NCBI RefSeq assembly: GCF_000226955.1
Contig: NZ_AGFU01000015.1
Location: 44,158 to 108,157, forward strand
Length of the DNA stretch: 64,000 nucleotides
Reading direction: 5' to 3'
From: Sphingomonas elodea ATCC 31461
Lineage (GTDB): Bacteria; Pseudomonadota; Alphaproteobacteria; Sphingomonadales; Sphingomonadaceae
A program made the translations under genes and the position numbers. Positions 38,212 to 47,448 of the stretch are shown piece after piece. How positions within the stretch are numbered: the stretch's first letter is position 1; the number at the start of each line of letters is the position of its first letter. The notes under the pieces were generated by a model. It saw only the letters and a program-made list of their open reading frames with translations. It ran no database searches and had not been told where the DNA came from.

Positions 38212-39896
38212 GGCCGGCGGCGATCACCCTGGCACTGATGCTCACCGCCTGCTCCGCGGCGGGCGCAGGCAACCCGTCCAGCGACCCGCGTCCACCGGCT
38301 GCGGGCTTTGATCGCCTCTCCTATCCTCGCGCCGATTATGCGGAGGCCAAGCCCGGCATGGCGGGCGGCACGCTGGTGGTGGCAGCGGCGCGCGACAATG
38401 GCACGCTCGACTGGCAATTGCTTGCCGATACCAACTCCAAATGGCTGGCCCGGATGACCGGCGACAGCCTGGTCTATCTCGACGAGCAGGGTGCGATCAC
38501 ACCCTGGCTCGCCACCGCCTGGACCGTGTCGCCCGACGGGCTGGTCTACACCTTCACGCTGCGCGACGGCGTGACCTTCGCCGACGGCACCCCGCTCGAT
38601 GCCGAGGCGGTGCGCGTCAATCTCGACCGGATCCGCAATCCGGCGACGCGGGCGGCGATGACCACCGCCTATATCGCGCCCTATGTCCGCGGCGAGGTCG
38701 TCGATCGCCTGACGTTCCGCGCGCATCTGTCCGAACCCTACGCGCCGTTCCTCAACGTGCTGGCGCAGGCCTGGTTCGGCCTGATCTCGCCCAAGCAGAT
38801 CCGCGAGGCACCCGAGACCATCGCGACCGCACCGATCGGCAGCGGCCCCTTCGTGGTAACTCGCTATGTCCGCCAGCAGGAAGTCGTGCTCACCCGGCGC
38901 ACCGATTATGCTTGGTCGCCGCCGCTCACCGGCCACAAGGGGCCAGCCTATCTGGAGCGGATCATCGTCCGCACACTGCCGGAAGCGCTGTCGCGCTACA
39001 CGGCGCTCAAAGCGGGCGAAGTCGACTTCCTGAATGATGCGCCGGCGCAGAAGGCTGCCATCATCCGCAGCGATCCCGAGCTTGTGTTCCGCAACCGGAT
39101 CAATCTCGGCAATCCGGTACGCGGCATCACGTTCAACGTCGATCGGGCGCCGTTCAACGACCCTCGCCTCCGCCTCGCCTTCGCCAAGGCGATCGATCGG
39201 AACGCGTTGAGCCGCGGCCCCGGCTTCGCCGAATATGCCCCCACCACCGCCTTCCTTTCTGCCAGCACACCCTACCGCGACACCGCCGTCGTCAAGCCGC
39301 TCGGCTATGATCCCGCCGGCGCCAACCGATTGCTGGACGCGGCCGGCTGGCAGGCGCGCGGCGCCGACGGCATCCGCGTCAAGGACGGCAAGCGGCTGCG
39401 CCTCGCCGTGCTCACCAGCAACGCCAACGGGCTCGACCAGGTGCTGGTCGGCATCCAAAGCGAGGTACGCAAGGTCGGCATCGATCTCGCCATCGATCTG
39501 GTGCCCGTCGCGCAGCAGACCGAACGGCGGCGGCTCGGAAACTATGAGGCGTTCGGGCCGGGCTATTGGCACACCAATACGCCCGACGGGTTGTACATCG
39601 TCTATCACGGCAAGCAGCGCGACGACGGGCCCTATCGTGGGCAGAACAACTCGCGGCTGGCGGACCCGCAGCTCGACGCCATCCTAGCGGAGGCGCGACG
39701 CGGCGCATCGCCGGAGCGGCTGGCGGCGCTGTATCGATCGGCGCAGGCACGGCTGGCGGAACTCGTGCCGGCGATACCGACCTCTGAGAACCACACGCTC
39801 GTCGCCTACCGCGCCGACGTACGCGGGCTCATCTTCGACACGTCCCACAACACGCCGCGCTTCGAGACGGTCTGGCTCGATCGGAGGGGATCATGA
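38208..39896 (+). CDS. Second ABC substrate-binding lipoprotein, family 5
   Basis: 562 residues, clearly a paralogue of the preceding protein (shared blocks SWIAREW/PWLATAW, DAEAVR.NL, PYAPFLNVLAQ, LISP.QIREAP, and the end LIFDTSHNTPRFETVWL). Lipobox LTACSAAG. Two binding proteins for one set of permeases suggest two related ligands. It overlaps the permease gene by 4 bases. Confidence 0.9.
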   Translation: MRPAAITLALMLTACSAAGAGNPSSDPRPPAAGFDRLSYPRADYAEAKPGMAGGTLVVAAARDNGTLDWQLLADTNSKWLARMTGDSLVYLDEQGAITPWLATAWTVSPDGLVYTFTLRDGVTFADGTPLDAEAVRVNLDRIRNPATRAAMTTAYIAPYVRGEVVDRLTFRAHLSEPYAPFLNVLAQAWFGLISPKQIREAPETIATAPIGSGPFVVTRYVRQQEVVLTRRTDYAWSPPLTGHKGPAYLERIIVRTLPEALSRYTALKAGEVDFLNDAPAQKAAIIRSDPELVFRNRINLGNPVRGITFNVDRAPFNDPRLRLAFAKAIDRNALSRGPGFAEYAPTTAFLSASTPYRDTAVVKPLGYDPAGANRLLDAAGWQARGADGIRVKDGKRLRLAVLTSNANGLDQVLVGIQSEVRKVGIDLAIDLVPVAQQTERRRLGNYEAFGPGYWHTNTPDGLYIVYHGKQRDDGPYRGQNNSRLADPQLDAILAEARRGASPERLAALYRSAQARLAELVPAIPTSENHTLVAYRADVRGLIFDTSHNTPRFETVWLDRRGS

Positions 39897-40825
39897 CGCT
39901 GCTTCGCACCCTGGCGACCCGGCTGGCGAGCGGTGTGCTCGTGCTGTGGATCGTCGCCACGCTGACCTTCGGCGCCATGCATGCGACTGCGGGCGATCCG
40001 GCGATCGCGATCCTCGGCGGTCCCGATGCGCTGCCGACCCAGGCGGTCGTCGAGGAAGTACGCCGCGAATATGGCCTGAACGATCCGTTGCCGGTGCAAT
40101 ATGCGCGCTACCTCGGCCGGCTGCTCAGCGGGGATCTGGGTGAATCCTATCGGCTCCGCACGCCGGTGACGAGCGCCATCCTCGAGCAGCTCGGGTCGAC
40201 CGTCGTGCTGGGCGGCATCGCCGGGGTGCTGGCGCTGGCCATCGCGCTGGGCCTCGCGCTGGTCGGCGCCGGTCGCGGCCCCCGCGTGGGCGGCGCGATC
40301 ACCGCGGTGGAGGTGGTGATCACGGCCGTTCCCAATTTCGTGATCGGCGTGGGGCTGATGTTCCTGCTCGCCTTTCAGCTGCGGCTGGTGCCCGTGGCGG
40401 GCGAGCAGGGCTGGGCGTCGCTGGTCCTGCCCGTCCTCACGCTGGCCATCCCGTCGAGCATCGTCATGGCGCAGGTGCTGCGCAGCGAACTGGACGAGGT
40501 GCTGGAGCAGCCGTTCATCCTTACAGCCCGCGCCCGCGGGCTGGGCGAAGCCGGCGTCCGCGTGCTGCACGCGCTGCGCCATGCCGTGATCCCGCTGCTG
40601 ACCCTCGCCGGCTATGTGTTCGGCTTCCTGCTGGGCGGCACGGTCATCACCGAGACGCTGTTCGCACGGCGCGGCATCGGGCGGCTGATGGTCGATTCCG
40701 CGCTCACCTCCGACATCCCGATGGTGATCGGCATCTCGCTGTTCATCGCCCTGTCCTACGTCCTCGTCACGCTGATCGTCGATCTGATCGCAGCGGCGGT
40801 GGACCCCCGTGCGAGGCTCGCATGA
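39893..40825 (+). CDS. ABC permease, DppB type
   Basis: 310 residues with six transmembrane segments. DppB/NikB features: FGAMHATAGDPAIAILGG after the first helix, EYGLNDPLPVQYARYLGRLL, and the EAA loop ARARGLGEAGVRVLHALRHA, then GGTVITETLFARRGIGRLMV. Forms a heterodimeric channel with the DppC-type permease at 43492, which is unusually separated from it by two monooxygenase genes. Overlaps neighbours by 4 bases on both sides. Confidence 0.92.
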   Translation: MTLLRTLATRLASGVLVLWIVATLTFGAMHATAGDPAIAILGGPDALPTQAVVEEVRREYGLNDPLPVQYARYLGRLLSGDLGESYRLRTPVTSAILEQLGSTVVLGGIAGVLALAIALGLALVGAGRGPRVGGAITAVEVVITAVPNFVIGVGLMFLLAFQLRLVPVAGEQGWASLVLPVLTLAIPSSIVMAQVLRSELDEVLEQPFILTARARGLGEAGVRVLHALRHAVIPLLTLAGYVFGFLLGGTVITETLFARRGIGRLMVDSALTSDIPMVIGISLFIALSYVLVTLIVDLIAAAVDPRARLA

Positions 40826-42156
40826 CCCTCCCCCCAAACCCGAAGAGGTCCGCCGTGATCGATTTCCATGCGCATGCCCGGCAATCCCAGCAGCGGCCGG
40901 ACGCACCGCCCGAATATGAAGCGCTCGCCGCACGTTTCCGGCCGATCTTTGCTCGCATTGCCGAAACGGCGGCGGAGCGGGAAAGCGAACGACGGCTGCC
41001 GTTCGAGGAGATCGAAGCGCTTACCAATGCCGGCTTCGGCGCGATCCGCGTGCCCGTCCAATATGGCGGCGCGGGTGCGACGATCACCCAGGTCTTCCGG
41101 CTCCTGGCCGAACTCGGCGCGGCGGACAGCAATATCGTCCAGGCGCTGCGTGCGCATTTCGCGTTCGTCGAAAGCCGGCTCAACGAGGAAGACCAGACCG
41201 GCAACGCCATCTGGTTCGAGCGGATCGCCTCGGGCCAACTGATCGGGGCGGCGATGGCGGAGCGCACCACCGCGACCGAGACGCTGGTTGCGCTGACCCC
41301 CGACGGTAACGGTTGGCGACTGAACGGCGAGAAATTCTACTGCACCGGCACGCTCTATGCCGACTGGATCCACGTCGCCGCCGCGCACGGCGAGGATCGC
41401 CTCGGCGTGATCGTACCCGCGACGGCCGACGGCGTCACCCGTATCGACGATTGGGACGGCTTCGGCCAGCGCATGACCGCCAGCGGCACGACGCGCTTCG
41501 ATCAGGTGCGGGTGGAGAGTGACCAAGTGATCCGGCGTTGGGCGCGGGGCGAGTTTCGGCCGGACACCTATATCACCGCCTTCTTTCAGCAATTCCACCT
41601 GGCAGCCTTTTCCGGGATCGGGCGGGCGATCCTGAACGACACAGTGGCGTTCGTGCGGGCGAAAACGCGGACCTTCGGCGTGCCGGGGACCGCCGACGTC
41701 GCCGCCGATCCGCTGGTGCAGCGGGTGGTCGGGCGCGTGTCGGCACTGTCCTTCGGCCTTGATGCAATCCTGGAGAATGTGTCGCTGGCGCTCGAGGTCG
41801 CGCATGCCGCCTGGCTGGCCGGCAACCGCGGCGACGAAGGCGTGTTTCTCGCCGCCGACATCGCCGCCTATCGGGGGCAGCTTCTCGCGATCGATCTGGT
41901 GTTGCAGGCATCGAGCCTGTTCTTCGAGGTTGGCGGCGCTTCCGCCACCCAGGAGCACCGCCGGTTGGACCGCCACTGGCGCAATGCCCGCGTGATCGCG
42001 TCACACAACCCGGCCATCCAGCGCGAGCGGGCGCTCGGGGAGTATTTCCTTCTGGGCACCAGCCCGCGCAAGGCGTGGGCCGATCGGTTCGCCGCGACCT
42101 CCAGCGACGGCGAAAAGGCGCCCGTCCTTGCAACGGAAGAGGCGACCCATGGCTGA
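40822..42156 (+). CDS. Acyl-CoA-dehydrogenase-fold flavin monooxygenase (DszC/SfnC-like)
   Basis: 444 residues. N-terminal helical domain (LPFEEIEALTNAGFGAIRVP; YGGAGATITQVFRLLAELGA), central beta domain (GWRLNGEKFYCTGTLYADWI) and C-terminal helices ending LDRHWRNARVIASHNPAIQR, the pattern of DszC/SfnC/SnoC-type monooxygenases. These use FMNH2 and O2 to oxidise sulfur or nitrogen atoms. Encoded between permease genes and overlapping a DszA-like gene, so it probably acts on the imported organosulfur compound. Substrate is not determinable. Confidence 0.85.
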   Translation: MTLPPNPKRSAVIDFHAHARQSQQRPDAPPEYEALAARFRPIFARIAETAAERESERRLPFEEIEALTNAGFGAIRVPVQYGGAGATITQVFRLLAELGAADSNIVQALRAHFAFVESRLNEEDQTGNAIWFERIASGQLIGAAMAERTTATETLVALTPDGNGWRLNGEKFYCTGTLYADWIHVAAAHGEDRLGVIVPATADGVTRIDDWDGFGQRMTASGTTRFDQVRVESDQVIRRWARGEFRPDTYITAFFQQFHLAAFSGIGRAILNDTVAFVRAKTRTFGVPGTADVAADPLVQRVVGRVSALSFGLDAILENVSLALEVAHAAWLAGNRGDEGVFLAADIAAYRGQLLAIDLVLQASSLFFEVGGASATQEHRRLDRHWRNARVIASHNPAIQRERALGEYFLLGTSPRKAWADRFAATSSDGEKAPVLATEEATHG

Positions 42157-43495
42157 CCGGGGCCAGATGAGCATCGGGATGAACATCCTGGGCCTTGGCG
42201 GCCATCAGGCTGCATGGCGCGTCGGCGAAGTCAGCGCCACGGCCTATCTCGACGTCGAGTATTACACCAACATCGCCCGGATTTCCGAGCGCGGCACGCT
42301 CGACGCGATCTTCCTGGCCGACGGCCCTGCCCTGCAGGAAAATGTCGGCGCCAATCCGGCCGGTCGGCTGGAGCCGACGATCCTGCTGACCGCGATCGCG
42401 GTCGCCACCACGCATATCGGCGTCATCGCGACGTGCTCCACGACCTATAACGACCCCTTCAACCTCGCGCGTCGGCTGGCATCGCTCGATCATGTCAGCA
42501 AAGGGCGCGCGGCGTGGAACATTGTCACCAATGCCGGCGATCTCGCCGCGCAGAATTTTGGCCTGACCGGCGCTCCGCTGCATGTCGATCGCTATGGCCG
42601 CGCCGACGAGTTTCTTGAGGTTGCGACCGCGCTCTGGGACAGCTGGGAGGATGACGCCATCCTCGCCGATGCCCGCGCAGGCCGGTTCGCCGATCCCACG
42701 CGCGTACACCCGATCGATCATGACGGCGCGCAGTTCAAGGTCCGCGGCCCGCTCAACCTGCCGCGCAGCCCGCAGGGCCGCCCCGTGCTGTTCCAGGCCG
42801 GCTCGTCGGAGGGCGGCAAGACCGTCGGCGCACGCTGGGCCGACGCCATCTTCACGACCCAGACCACGCTTGAGGACGGGCGCGCCTTTTACGACGAGAT
42901 GAAAGGTCGGGCCCGCCGCTTCGGCCGCAATCCCGCCGCCCTGAAGATCATGCCCGGCCTGTCGACCGTCATCGGCAGCACCGAGGCCGAAGCGCAGCGC
43001 CGCTGCGACGAGCTGGACGGCTATCTCGGCGAGGACGGATTGCTCGCCCAGATCGCCCAGCGGATCGGCCTGTCGCCCGACGAGCTCGATCCCGATGCCG
43101 AGCTTCCCTGGCACCGGATCGGCCCGGTCGAAAGCTTCGAACGCGGCAGCCACGGCTTTCTGGAAGCGCAGCTCAACCTCGCCCGGCGGGAAGGACTCAC
43201 CGTCCGCCAGCTGTCCCGCCGTATCCGCTCCGGGCACCGGCTGATCGTCGGCACGCCCGAGCAGGTCGCCGACACGCTGGAGGAATGGTTCCTCGCCGGC
43301 GCGGCCGACGGCTTCAACATCATGCCCGACATGTTCCCGTCCGGCGCGGAAATCTTCGTCGACCATGTCGTGCCCGAGCTCCGCCGCCGGGGTGTATTCC
43401 GCCACGAGTATCGCGGCGCGACGCTACGCGATCATCTCGGGTTGGACCGTCCGGTAAGCCGCTTCGCCGAACCTCAGCTGGAGGCCGTATCATGA
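42149..43495 (+). CDS. Luciferase-like FMN monooxygenase (NtaA/SnaA/DszA family)
   Basis: 448 residues from the ATG at 42149, overlapping the previous gene by 8 bases. Family text: GGHQAAWRVGEVSATAYLDV, YYTNIARISERGTLDAIFLA, TTYNDPFNLARRLASLDHVS, KGRAAWNIVTNAGDLAAQNF, RPVLFQAGSSEGGKTVGARW. DszA-type enzymes cleave C-S bonds of sulfones, and others act on nitrilotriacetate or S-substituted cysteine derivatives, all with FMNH2 from a partner reductase. It is the natural partner of the DszC-like protein before it. Confidence 0.9.
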   Translation: MADRGQMSIGMNILGLGGHQAAWRVGEVSATAYLDVEYYTNIARISERGTLDAIFLADGPALQENVGANPAGRLEPTILLTAIAVATTHIGVIATCSTTYNDPFNLARRLASLDHVSKGRAAWNIVTNAGDLAAQNFGLTGAPLHVDRYGRADEFLEVATALWDSWEDDAILADARAGRFADPTRVHPIDHDGAQFKVRGPLNLPRSPQGRPVLFQAGSSEGGKTVGARWADAIFTTQTTLEDGRAFYDEMKGRARRFGRNPAALKIMPGLSTVIGSTEAEAQRRCDELDGYLGEDGLLAQIAQRIGLSPDELDPDAELPWHRIGPVESFERGSHGFLEAQLNLARREGLTVRQLSRRIRSGHRLIVGTPEQVADTLEEWFLAGAADGFNIMPDMFPSGAEIFVDHVVPELRRRGVFRHEYRGATLRDHLGLDRPVSRFAEPQLEAVS

Positions 43496-44397
43496 GCACC
43501 GCAGCGCTAGCACCCGCAGGGCAGTTCTTCTCGCCCATCGAACCGGAAGAAGACGTTGTCCTGGCTGCCCCAGCCCAGGTGCACCGCCGCATACGCCGAC
43601 GCCCGGCCCTGGTCCTCGCGGCGGCATGGCTGGTGCTGCTGGTCCTGTTCGCGCTGGTACCGGACGCGTTCACGCGTCTCGATCCGCTCGCGGCCGATGC
43701 GGGCCAAGCGTTTCTGGCGCCGGCGGCCGACCATTGGCTCGGAACCGACGAGAATGGCCGCGACCTGCTGTCGCGCATGATCCACGGCACCGGTATCTCG
43801 CTGGTCGTCGGGCTGGCCGCGACGCTGATCGGCCTGGCGATCGGATCCGCCATCGGCCTGCTTGCCGCGCTGGGCGGCCGCATCGCCGATCATCTCACCG
43901 GCCGGCTGCTCGATGCGTTGATGGCGTTTCCAGACCAGCTTCTGGCGCTGGTGATCATCACCTTCTTCGGCCAGGGGACCACCAACCTGATCCTCGCCAT
44001 CGCCTTCGCCATGGTGCCCCGGAACGCCCGGCTGGTCCGCGCACAGGCGCTGCTCGTCCGCCGATCGGGCTATGTGGAAGCGGCGCAGACGCTCGGCCTG
44101 TCGCGCTTCGCCATTCTGTGGCGGCACATCCTGCCCAATGCACTGAAGCCGTTGCTGATCATCCTGCCGCTTTCGGTGGGCAACAGCATCGCTGCCAGCG
44201 CGGGCCTGAGTTTCCTGGGTTTCGGCGCACCGCCGCCCGCGCCCGAATGGGGCGCGATCCTCGCGGTCGGGCGCAACTATCTGCCCGAGGCATGGTGGCT
44301 GGTCGCGGCGCCGGCGCTCGCCATTACGCTGACGGTACTGGCCATCACCGTGATCGGACGGACGCTGCGCGCGCGGAGCGAAGGTCGGGCATGGTGA
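43492..44397 (+). CDS. ABC permease, DppC type
   Basis: 301 residues. HWLGTDENGRDLLSRMIHGT is the DppC hallmark (LGTDxxGRDxLSRxxxG); EAA loop VEAAQTLGLSRFAILWRHIL PN, and LSFLGFGAPPPAPEWGAIL near the end. Partner of the DppB-type protein. Overlaps both neighbouring genes (4 and 7 bases). Confidence 0.92.
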   Translation: MSTAALAPAGQFFSPIEPEEDVVLAAPAQVHRRIRRRPALVLAAAWLVLLVLFALVPDAFTRLDPLAADAGQAFLAPAADHWLGTDENGRDLLSRMIHGTGISLVVGLAATLIGLAIGSAIGLLAALGGRIADHLTGRLLDALMAFPDQLLALVIITFFGQGTTNLILAIAFAMVPRNARLVRAQALLVRRSGYVEAAQTLGLSRFAILWRHILPNALKPLLIILPLSVGNSIAASAGLSFLGFGAPPPAPEWGAILAVGRNYLPEAWWLVAAPALAITLTVLAITVIGRTLRARSEGRAW

Positions 44398-46016
44398 TCC
44401 CCTTCCCCGCGCCGCAACCGCCGCTGATCGAGGCGGACGGCCTCCGCATCGGCTTCGGCGATGCGCCCCCGGTCGTGCGCGACATACGCTTCAGCCTGGC
44501 CCGCGGCGAATGCCTGGCGCTCGTCGGCGAATCCGGTTCGGGCAAGAGCGTCACCGCGCGCACGCTCGTCGGACTTGCCGGCCGAAATGCCCGCGTCACC
44601 GCGAACAAGCTCACCCTGTTTGGCGAGGATGCGCTTGGGCATGACGAGGCGCGCTGGCGATCGGTGCGCGGCGCCCGCATCGGGTTCGTGCTCCAGGACG
44701 CACTGGGTTCGCTCGATCCGCTGCGCTCGGTCGGCGACGAGATCGGCGAAGCCCTGCGGTTGCATACGCGGTTGAACCGCGCGGCGCGCGTGATCGAGTT
44801 GCTCGGGCTGGTCGGCATCCCGGACCCGGAACGCCGTGCCCGGCAACGGCCGCGCGAATTGTCGGGAGGCCTGCGCCAGCGCGCGCTGATCGCGTCGGCG
44901 ATGGCCTGCGGGCCGGACGTCCTGATCGCCGACGAGCCGACCACGGCGCTGGACGCCGCGATCCAGGGCGAGATCCTCGATCTTCTCGCATCGCTGAAGG
45001 CGGCAGGCACCGCGCTCCTGCTGATCAGCCACGACCTCGGCGTCGTCGCGAACCTTGCCGACCGGATCGCGGTGATGCGCGACGGCGTGATCGTCGAACA
45101 GGGTGCCGCACGGACCATTCTCGATCGGCCTGCGCATGGCTATACGCAGCGCCTGGTCGCCGCCGCCCGCGCGATCCACGGCGCCGCCAAGGCTGTGCCG
45201 TCCGTCCCACATCGCGGCGAGCAGTCCGCAGGCCGACCGCTGCTCGTCGGCCAGCAGCTGTCCAAGGCCTATCCCGCCTGGCGCGGCGGCAAGCCGCTGT
45301 CCGCCGTCGCCGGGGTCTCCGTGCAGGTGATGCCGGGCGAAACGCTCGGCATCGTCGGCGAGTCCGGCTGCGGCAAGACGACGCTCGCGCGGATGCTGCT
45401 CGGCCTCGAGCGGCCGGACAGCGGGGAGATCTGGTTCGATGGCCGCCCGCGGGATCGCCTGACGCCCAAGGAACGTCGCCGCGTCCAGGTCATCTTCCAG
45501 GACCCGCTTGCCTCGTTCGATCCGCGCTACACCGTCTTTCGGGTCCTCGACGAAGCCCTTTCGCTCCATGGCCGATCGCCGCTCGCGGAACGCCGACGCC
45601 GCGCCACCGCATTGATGGAACAGGTCCGGCTCGACCCGGCGTTGATCGACCGCCGGCCGATCGAACTGTCGGGCGGGCAGCGCCAGCGGCTCGCCATTGC
45701 CAGAGCGATCGCCCCCGAACCCGCGCTAATCGTCTGCGACGAACCCGTGTCGGCGCTCGACGTCTCGATCCAGGCCGACATCCTCGCGCTCCTGGCCGAC
45801 CTCAAGGGACGGCTGGGGCTCGCCAGCGTGTTCATCAGCCATGATCTCGGCATCGTCCGCGCGATCAGCGACCGCGTCGCGGTGATGCAGAGCGGCGTGA
45901 TCGTCGAGGAAGGGCCGGTCGAACGCGTGTTCGCGGCGCCTGCACATCCCTACACCGCGCGGCTGCTCGCCGCGATCCCAGCGCTCGATCCGGAAAAGGC
46001 CAGACACCGTGCCTAA
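44391..46016 (+). CDS. Fused double ATPase of a Dpp/Opp-type ABC transporter (DppD-DppF fusion)
   Basis: 541 residues carrying two complete ATPase domains: first with ALVGESGSGKSVTARTLVGL, signature RELSGGLRQRALIA and LIADEPTTALD; second (from about residue 285) with GIVGESGCGKTTLARMLLGL, signature IELSGGQRQRLAIA and VCDEPVSALDVSIQADIL. It powers the DppB/DppC-type channel from the cytoplasm. Fusion into one chain is common for glutathione-type (GsiA) importers. Overlaps both neighbours. Confidence 0.93.
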   Translation: MVIPFPAPQPPLIEADGLRIGFGDAPPVVRDIRFSLARGECLALVGESGSGKSVTARTLVGLAGRNARVTANKLTLFGEDALGHDEARWRSVRGARIGFVLQDALGSLDPLRSVGDEIGEALRLHTRLNRAARVIELLGLVGIPDPERRARQRPRELSGGLRQRALIASAMACGPDVLIADEPTTALDAAIQGEILDLLASLKAAGTALLLISHDLGVVANLADRIAVMRDGVIVEQGAARTILDRPAHGYTQRLVAAARAIHGAAKAVPSVPHRGEQSAGRPLLVGQQLSKAYPAWRGGKPLSAVAGVSVQVMPGETLGIVGESGCGKTTLARMLLGLERPDSGEIWFDGRPRDRLTPKERRRVQVIFQDPLASFDPRYTVFRVLDEALSLHGRSPLAERRRRATALMEQVRLDPALIDRRPIELSGGQRQRLAIARAIAPEPALIVCDEPVSALDVSIQADILALLADLKGRLGLASVFISHDLGIVRAISDRVAVMQSGVIVEEGPVERVFAAPAHPYTARLLAAIPALDPEKARHRA

Positions 46017-47448
46017 ACAGCTTCACGTCAACCTGTTCGAGATGAACTGCGTCAGCCACATCGTCCATGGGCTGTGGGTACATCCCGACAACAACCGTCA
46101 TCGCTTCAACGATCTCGACTATTGGACCGAGCTTGCCCAGCTGCTGGAGCACGGCACCTTCGACGCCGTGTTCCTGGCCGATGTCGTCGGCACCTATGAC
46201 CGGTTCCGCGGCGGACCGGAGACCGCCGTCAAGGAAGCGGTGCAGATCCCCAGCAACGATCCGCTGCTGGTGATCCCGGCGATGGCCGCGGTCACCAAGG
46301 GACTGGGCTTCGGCGCGACCTTCTCCACCACCTACGAGCCGCCCTTCGCCTTCGCCCGCCGGGCGAGCACGCTCGACCACCTGACCAAGGGCCGGTTCGG
46401 CTGGAACATCGTGACCAGCTACCTGCCCAACGCGGCCCGCAACTTCGGCTTGGCCGACGAAGTGCCGCACGACCATCGCTATGAGATCGCCGACGAGTAT
46501 CTCGACGTGCTCTACAAGCTCTGGGAAGGCTCGTGGGACGAGGATGCGGTGGTGCTCGATCGGGCGAACCGCATCTACGCGGATCCCGACAAGGTCCGCT
46601 ACATCGACCATGTCGGCGAGCATTTCCGGGTCAAGGGCCCGCATCTGTGCCAGCCGTCGCGCCAGCGCACCCCCGTCCTGTTCCAGGCGACCGGGTCGCC
46701 TGCCGGCAAGACCTTCGCCGGCCGCCATGCCGAGGTCGTGTTCACCGGCGGCATGAGTCAGGCGGACGTCCGCCGGAACATCGCCGACATGCGGGCCGAG
46801 GCGGCGGCGCAGGGACGCGATCCCGCAGACATCAAGTTCATCGTCCAGGCCGGCGTGATCGTTGCCAAGGACAGCGACGCGGTCGCGGCAAAGCTCGACA
46901 GCTACCGCAAGCTCCTCAGCATCGAGGGGCGACTGGTTCATTCGCAATCGGCGGTGGACTATCTGGCCTATCCGCCGGAGACCCCGCTCGCCGCCATTCC
47001 GGGCGCGGACCCGGCGCGCTGGGCCCGCATGGCGGAGCGGGCAGCCCCCGATGCCACGGTCGGATCGGTCCTGGACCAGCTCCGCGGCTTCGGCGAGGAC
47101 CGGTTCTTCGTCGCCGGCACACCGGAGATCGTCGCCGATACGATCGAGCGCTGGCTGGACGAGGACGGGATCGACGGCTTCAACCTGCGCCAATATCTGA
47201 GCTTCGAGACCGCGCGCGATTTCATCGAGCTGGTCGTGCCCGAGCTGCGCCGGCGCGGCCGGTTCCGCGAGCGGTACGAACCCGGCGAAACGCTGCGCGA
47301 ACGGCTGTTCGGCGCCGGGCGCGCCCAGCTTCCCGCCGAACATATCGGCGCCCGCTACCGCGATCCGGCTGCACTGGGCATCCCCGTCCCGCCGCTTCGC
47401 TTTTCCACCCCAGAACCGCTGGCCCTTCAGGCAGGAGCGCAACGATGA
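46009..47448 (+). CDS. Second luciferase-like FMN monooxygenase (NtaA/SnaA/DszA family)
   Basis: 479 residues from a GTG at 46009 that overlaps the previous stop. Text: GLWVHPDNNRHRFNDLDYW, FDAVFLADVVGTYDRFRGG, TTYEPPFAFARRASTLDHLT, KGRFGWNIVTSYLPNAARNF, DPDKVRYIDHVGEHFRVKGP, HLCQPSRQRTPVLFQATGSP. Closest in style to NtaA/DszA enzymes. It is distinct from the paralogue at 42149, so the operon probably handles more than one substrate or two successive oxidations. Overlaps the SsuD-like gene by 4 bases. Confidence 0.9.
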   Translation: MPKQLHVNLFEMNCVSHIVHGLWVHPDNNRHRFNDLDYWTELAQLLEHGTFDAVFLADVVGTYDRFRGGPETAVKEAVQIPSNDPLLVIPAMAAVTKGLGFGATFSTTYEPPFAFARRASTLDHLTKGRFGWNIVTSYLPNAARNFGLADEVPHDHRYEIADEYLDVLYKLWEGSWDEDAVVLDRANRIYADPDKVRYIDHVGEHFRVKGPHLCQPSRQRTPVLFQATGSPAGKTFAGRHAEVVFTGGMSQADVRRNIADMRAEAAAQGRDPADIKFIVQAGVIVAKDSDAVAAKLDSYRKLLSIEGRLVHSQSAVDYLAYPPETPLAAIPGADPARWARMAERAAPDATVGSVLDQLRGFGEDRFFVAGTPEIVADTIERWLDEDGIDGFNLRQYLSFETARDFIELVVPELRRRGRFRERYEPGETLRERLFGAGRAQLPAEHIGARYRDPAALGIPVPPLRFSTPEPLALQAGAQR